Source: CAZCQP01 sp964500895 (GTDB taxonomy: Bacteria; Bacillota; Clostridia; Lachnospirales; JAISER01). From it: a DNA stretch of 41,804 nucleotides. Location of the stretch: positions 1 to 41,804 of the forward strand of contig CAZCQP010000021.1 in the NCBI GenBank assembly GCA_964500895.1, in the 5' to 3' direction. Shown here one piece after another: positions 41,122 to 41,804 of the stretch; the first letter of the stretch is position 1, and each line of letters opens with the position of its first letter. The notes below the pieces were generated by a model. The model had not been told where the DNA came from. It saw nothing but the letters and a program-made list of their open reading frames with translations, and did not search any database. The position numbers and the translations under genes are program-made.

Positions 41122-41802
41122 CTACTGAATAGCTTCCACAAACCGCCGTGTAATATCCCTGGGGCGGGACACTGCCGTTCCCACCACGGCACACAATACC
41201 CCGCAATCCATCACCTTACGCAGCTGGTCCCGCTCCCAAATGCCTCCCTCGGCGATTACGGGCTTCTTGCAATCGGCCACCAGCCTTTTAAGCAGGTCAT
41301 AGTTAGGCAGGGGGGTTCCTTTGGTGTATGGGGTGTAGCTGCACATGGTGGTGCCAATGAAATCAAACCCTATGTCGGCGGCGTGCATACCTTCCTGGTA
41401 ATTGGAGCAATCGGCCATAAACAGCTGGCTAGGGTACTTTTCCCTTGCTTGGGCAAACACCGCATCCAAGCTTTGGCCGCCGGGGCGTGGCCTGTTGGTT
41501 GCGTCCATGGCAATAATTTCACAACCACAGCCCACAAGTGCCTCCACTTCCTGCAACGTGGGGGTGATGTATACATCGCTATCCGGGTACACTTCCTTGA
41601 TAATGCCAATAACCGGCAGGCTGACGCATTTTTTTATTTCTACAATATCCACCACAGAATTGGCACGAATGCCCGCCGCCCCGCCTTCTTTGGCGGCTAT
41701 AGCCATTTTAGACATAATGTACGAGGAATGCAGCGGTTCGTCTTTCAGCGCTTGGCAAGATACAATGAGTTTCCCTTTAATTTGCTCCACAATTTTATTC
41801 AT
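41122..41802 (-). CDS. nanE: N-acetylmannosamine-6-phosphate 2-epimerase
   Basis: 226 residues, the normal NanE length, from an ATG two bases inside the window edge; the upstream ribosome site is outside the window. Family features: LIVSCQALKDEPLHSS, GGAAGIRANSVVDI, PVIGIIKEVYPDSDVYITPT, IAMDATNRPRP and PVIAEGGIWERDQLRKVMDCG. The enzyme converts N-acetylmannosamine-6-phosphate to N-acetylglucosamine-6-phosphate in sialic acid and ManNAc breakdown. It heads the visible part of the sugar operon; other nan genes may lie to the right of the window. Confidence 0.93.
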   Translation of the reverse strand: MNKIVEQIKGKLIVSCQALKDEPLHSSYIMSKMAIAAKEGGAAGIRANSVVDIVEIKKCVSLPVIGIIKEVYPDSDVYITPTLQEVEALVGCGCEIIAMDATNRPRPGGQSLDAVFAQAREKYPSQLFMADCSNYQEGMHAADIGFDFIGTTMCSYTPYTKGTPLPNYDLLKRLVADCKKPVIAEGGIWERDQLRKVMDCGVLCAVVGTAVSRPRDITRRFVEAIQ

Positions 41803-41804
41803 TG

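Overview
The window reads as chromosomal DNA of an anaerobic Gram-positive bacterium of the Clostridia type. The pointers are strong AGGAGG-type ribosome sites, lipobox lipoproteins, a PASTA-type Ser/Thr kinase, a GlpP-type antiterminator, a non-pyrrolysine MttB-family methyltransferase and MtaA-like zinc methyltransferases. The assignment to a lineage is inference from gene content; no rRNA or tRNA gene was seen.

Left part (1-14220). A truncated DUF401 membrane protein and a GlpP/YgcP antiterminator lie on the minus strand. Divergent from them is a long plus-strand operon (1911-14166): YgcW-like SDR, YgcU-like FAD oxidase, EtfB-like and short EtfA-like subunits, a second GlcD-like FAD oxidase, a second EtfB/EtfA pair, a YgcE-like FGGY kinase, a small YcxB-like membrane protein, a BCCT transporter and an MttB-family methyltransferase. 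From memory, the first part is the Gram-positive counterpart of the poorly characterised E. coli ygcP-ygcW/ygcE cluster. Here the MFS transporter is replaced by a quaternary-amine-type (BCCT) carrier, and an ETF-linked oxidase module and a methyltransferase are added. The operon starts with a consensus promoter and a leader hairpin followed by a T-run, a plausible target for the adjacent antiterminator. Together these suggest uptake, oxidation, phosphorylation and demethylation of an unknown quaternary-amine or polyol-like substrate.

Middle (14224-22716). This holds a dCache chemoreceptor with an extended HAMP-like linker, a SAM methyltransferase, a secreted PPC/copper-amine-oxidase-N protein flanked by two copies of a ~147-bp multi-hairpin repeat, an AraC regulator with an EamA exporter and a DUF2000 protein, and two tiny overlapping genes (ferritin-like and YdeI/OmpD-associated).

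Right-middle (22833-35616, minus strand). This is a ten-gene phospho-signalling island: PP2C, FHA, VWA-TM-FHA, kinase-FHA, PP2C, FHA, TM-FHA, kinase-TM-solute-binding-protein fusion, kinase-TM-PASTA and a lipoprotein. Gene spacing is tight, and all three kinases and both small FHA proteins begin with a zinc-ribbon-like Cys motif. It looks like a complete write/read/erase Ser/Thr phosphorylation circuit with extracytoplasmic sensors.

Right end (35777-41802, minus strand). A sugar-type operon encodes NanE, a lipoprotein solute-binding protein, two CUT1-type permeases and, unusually, two MtaA/UroD-family proteins that keep the His-x-Cys...Cys zinc signature. No ATPase subunit and no corrinoid protein is encoded in the window.

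Several palindromic elements sit between genes: an imperfect inverted-repeat element at 907-1080, a nested palindrome at 7060-7199, the duplicated multi-hairpin repeat, and several intra-operon hairpins without T-runs.
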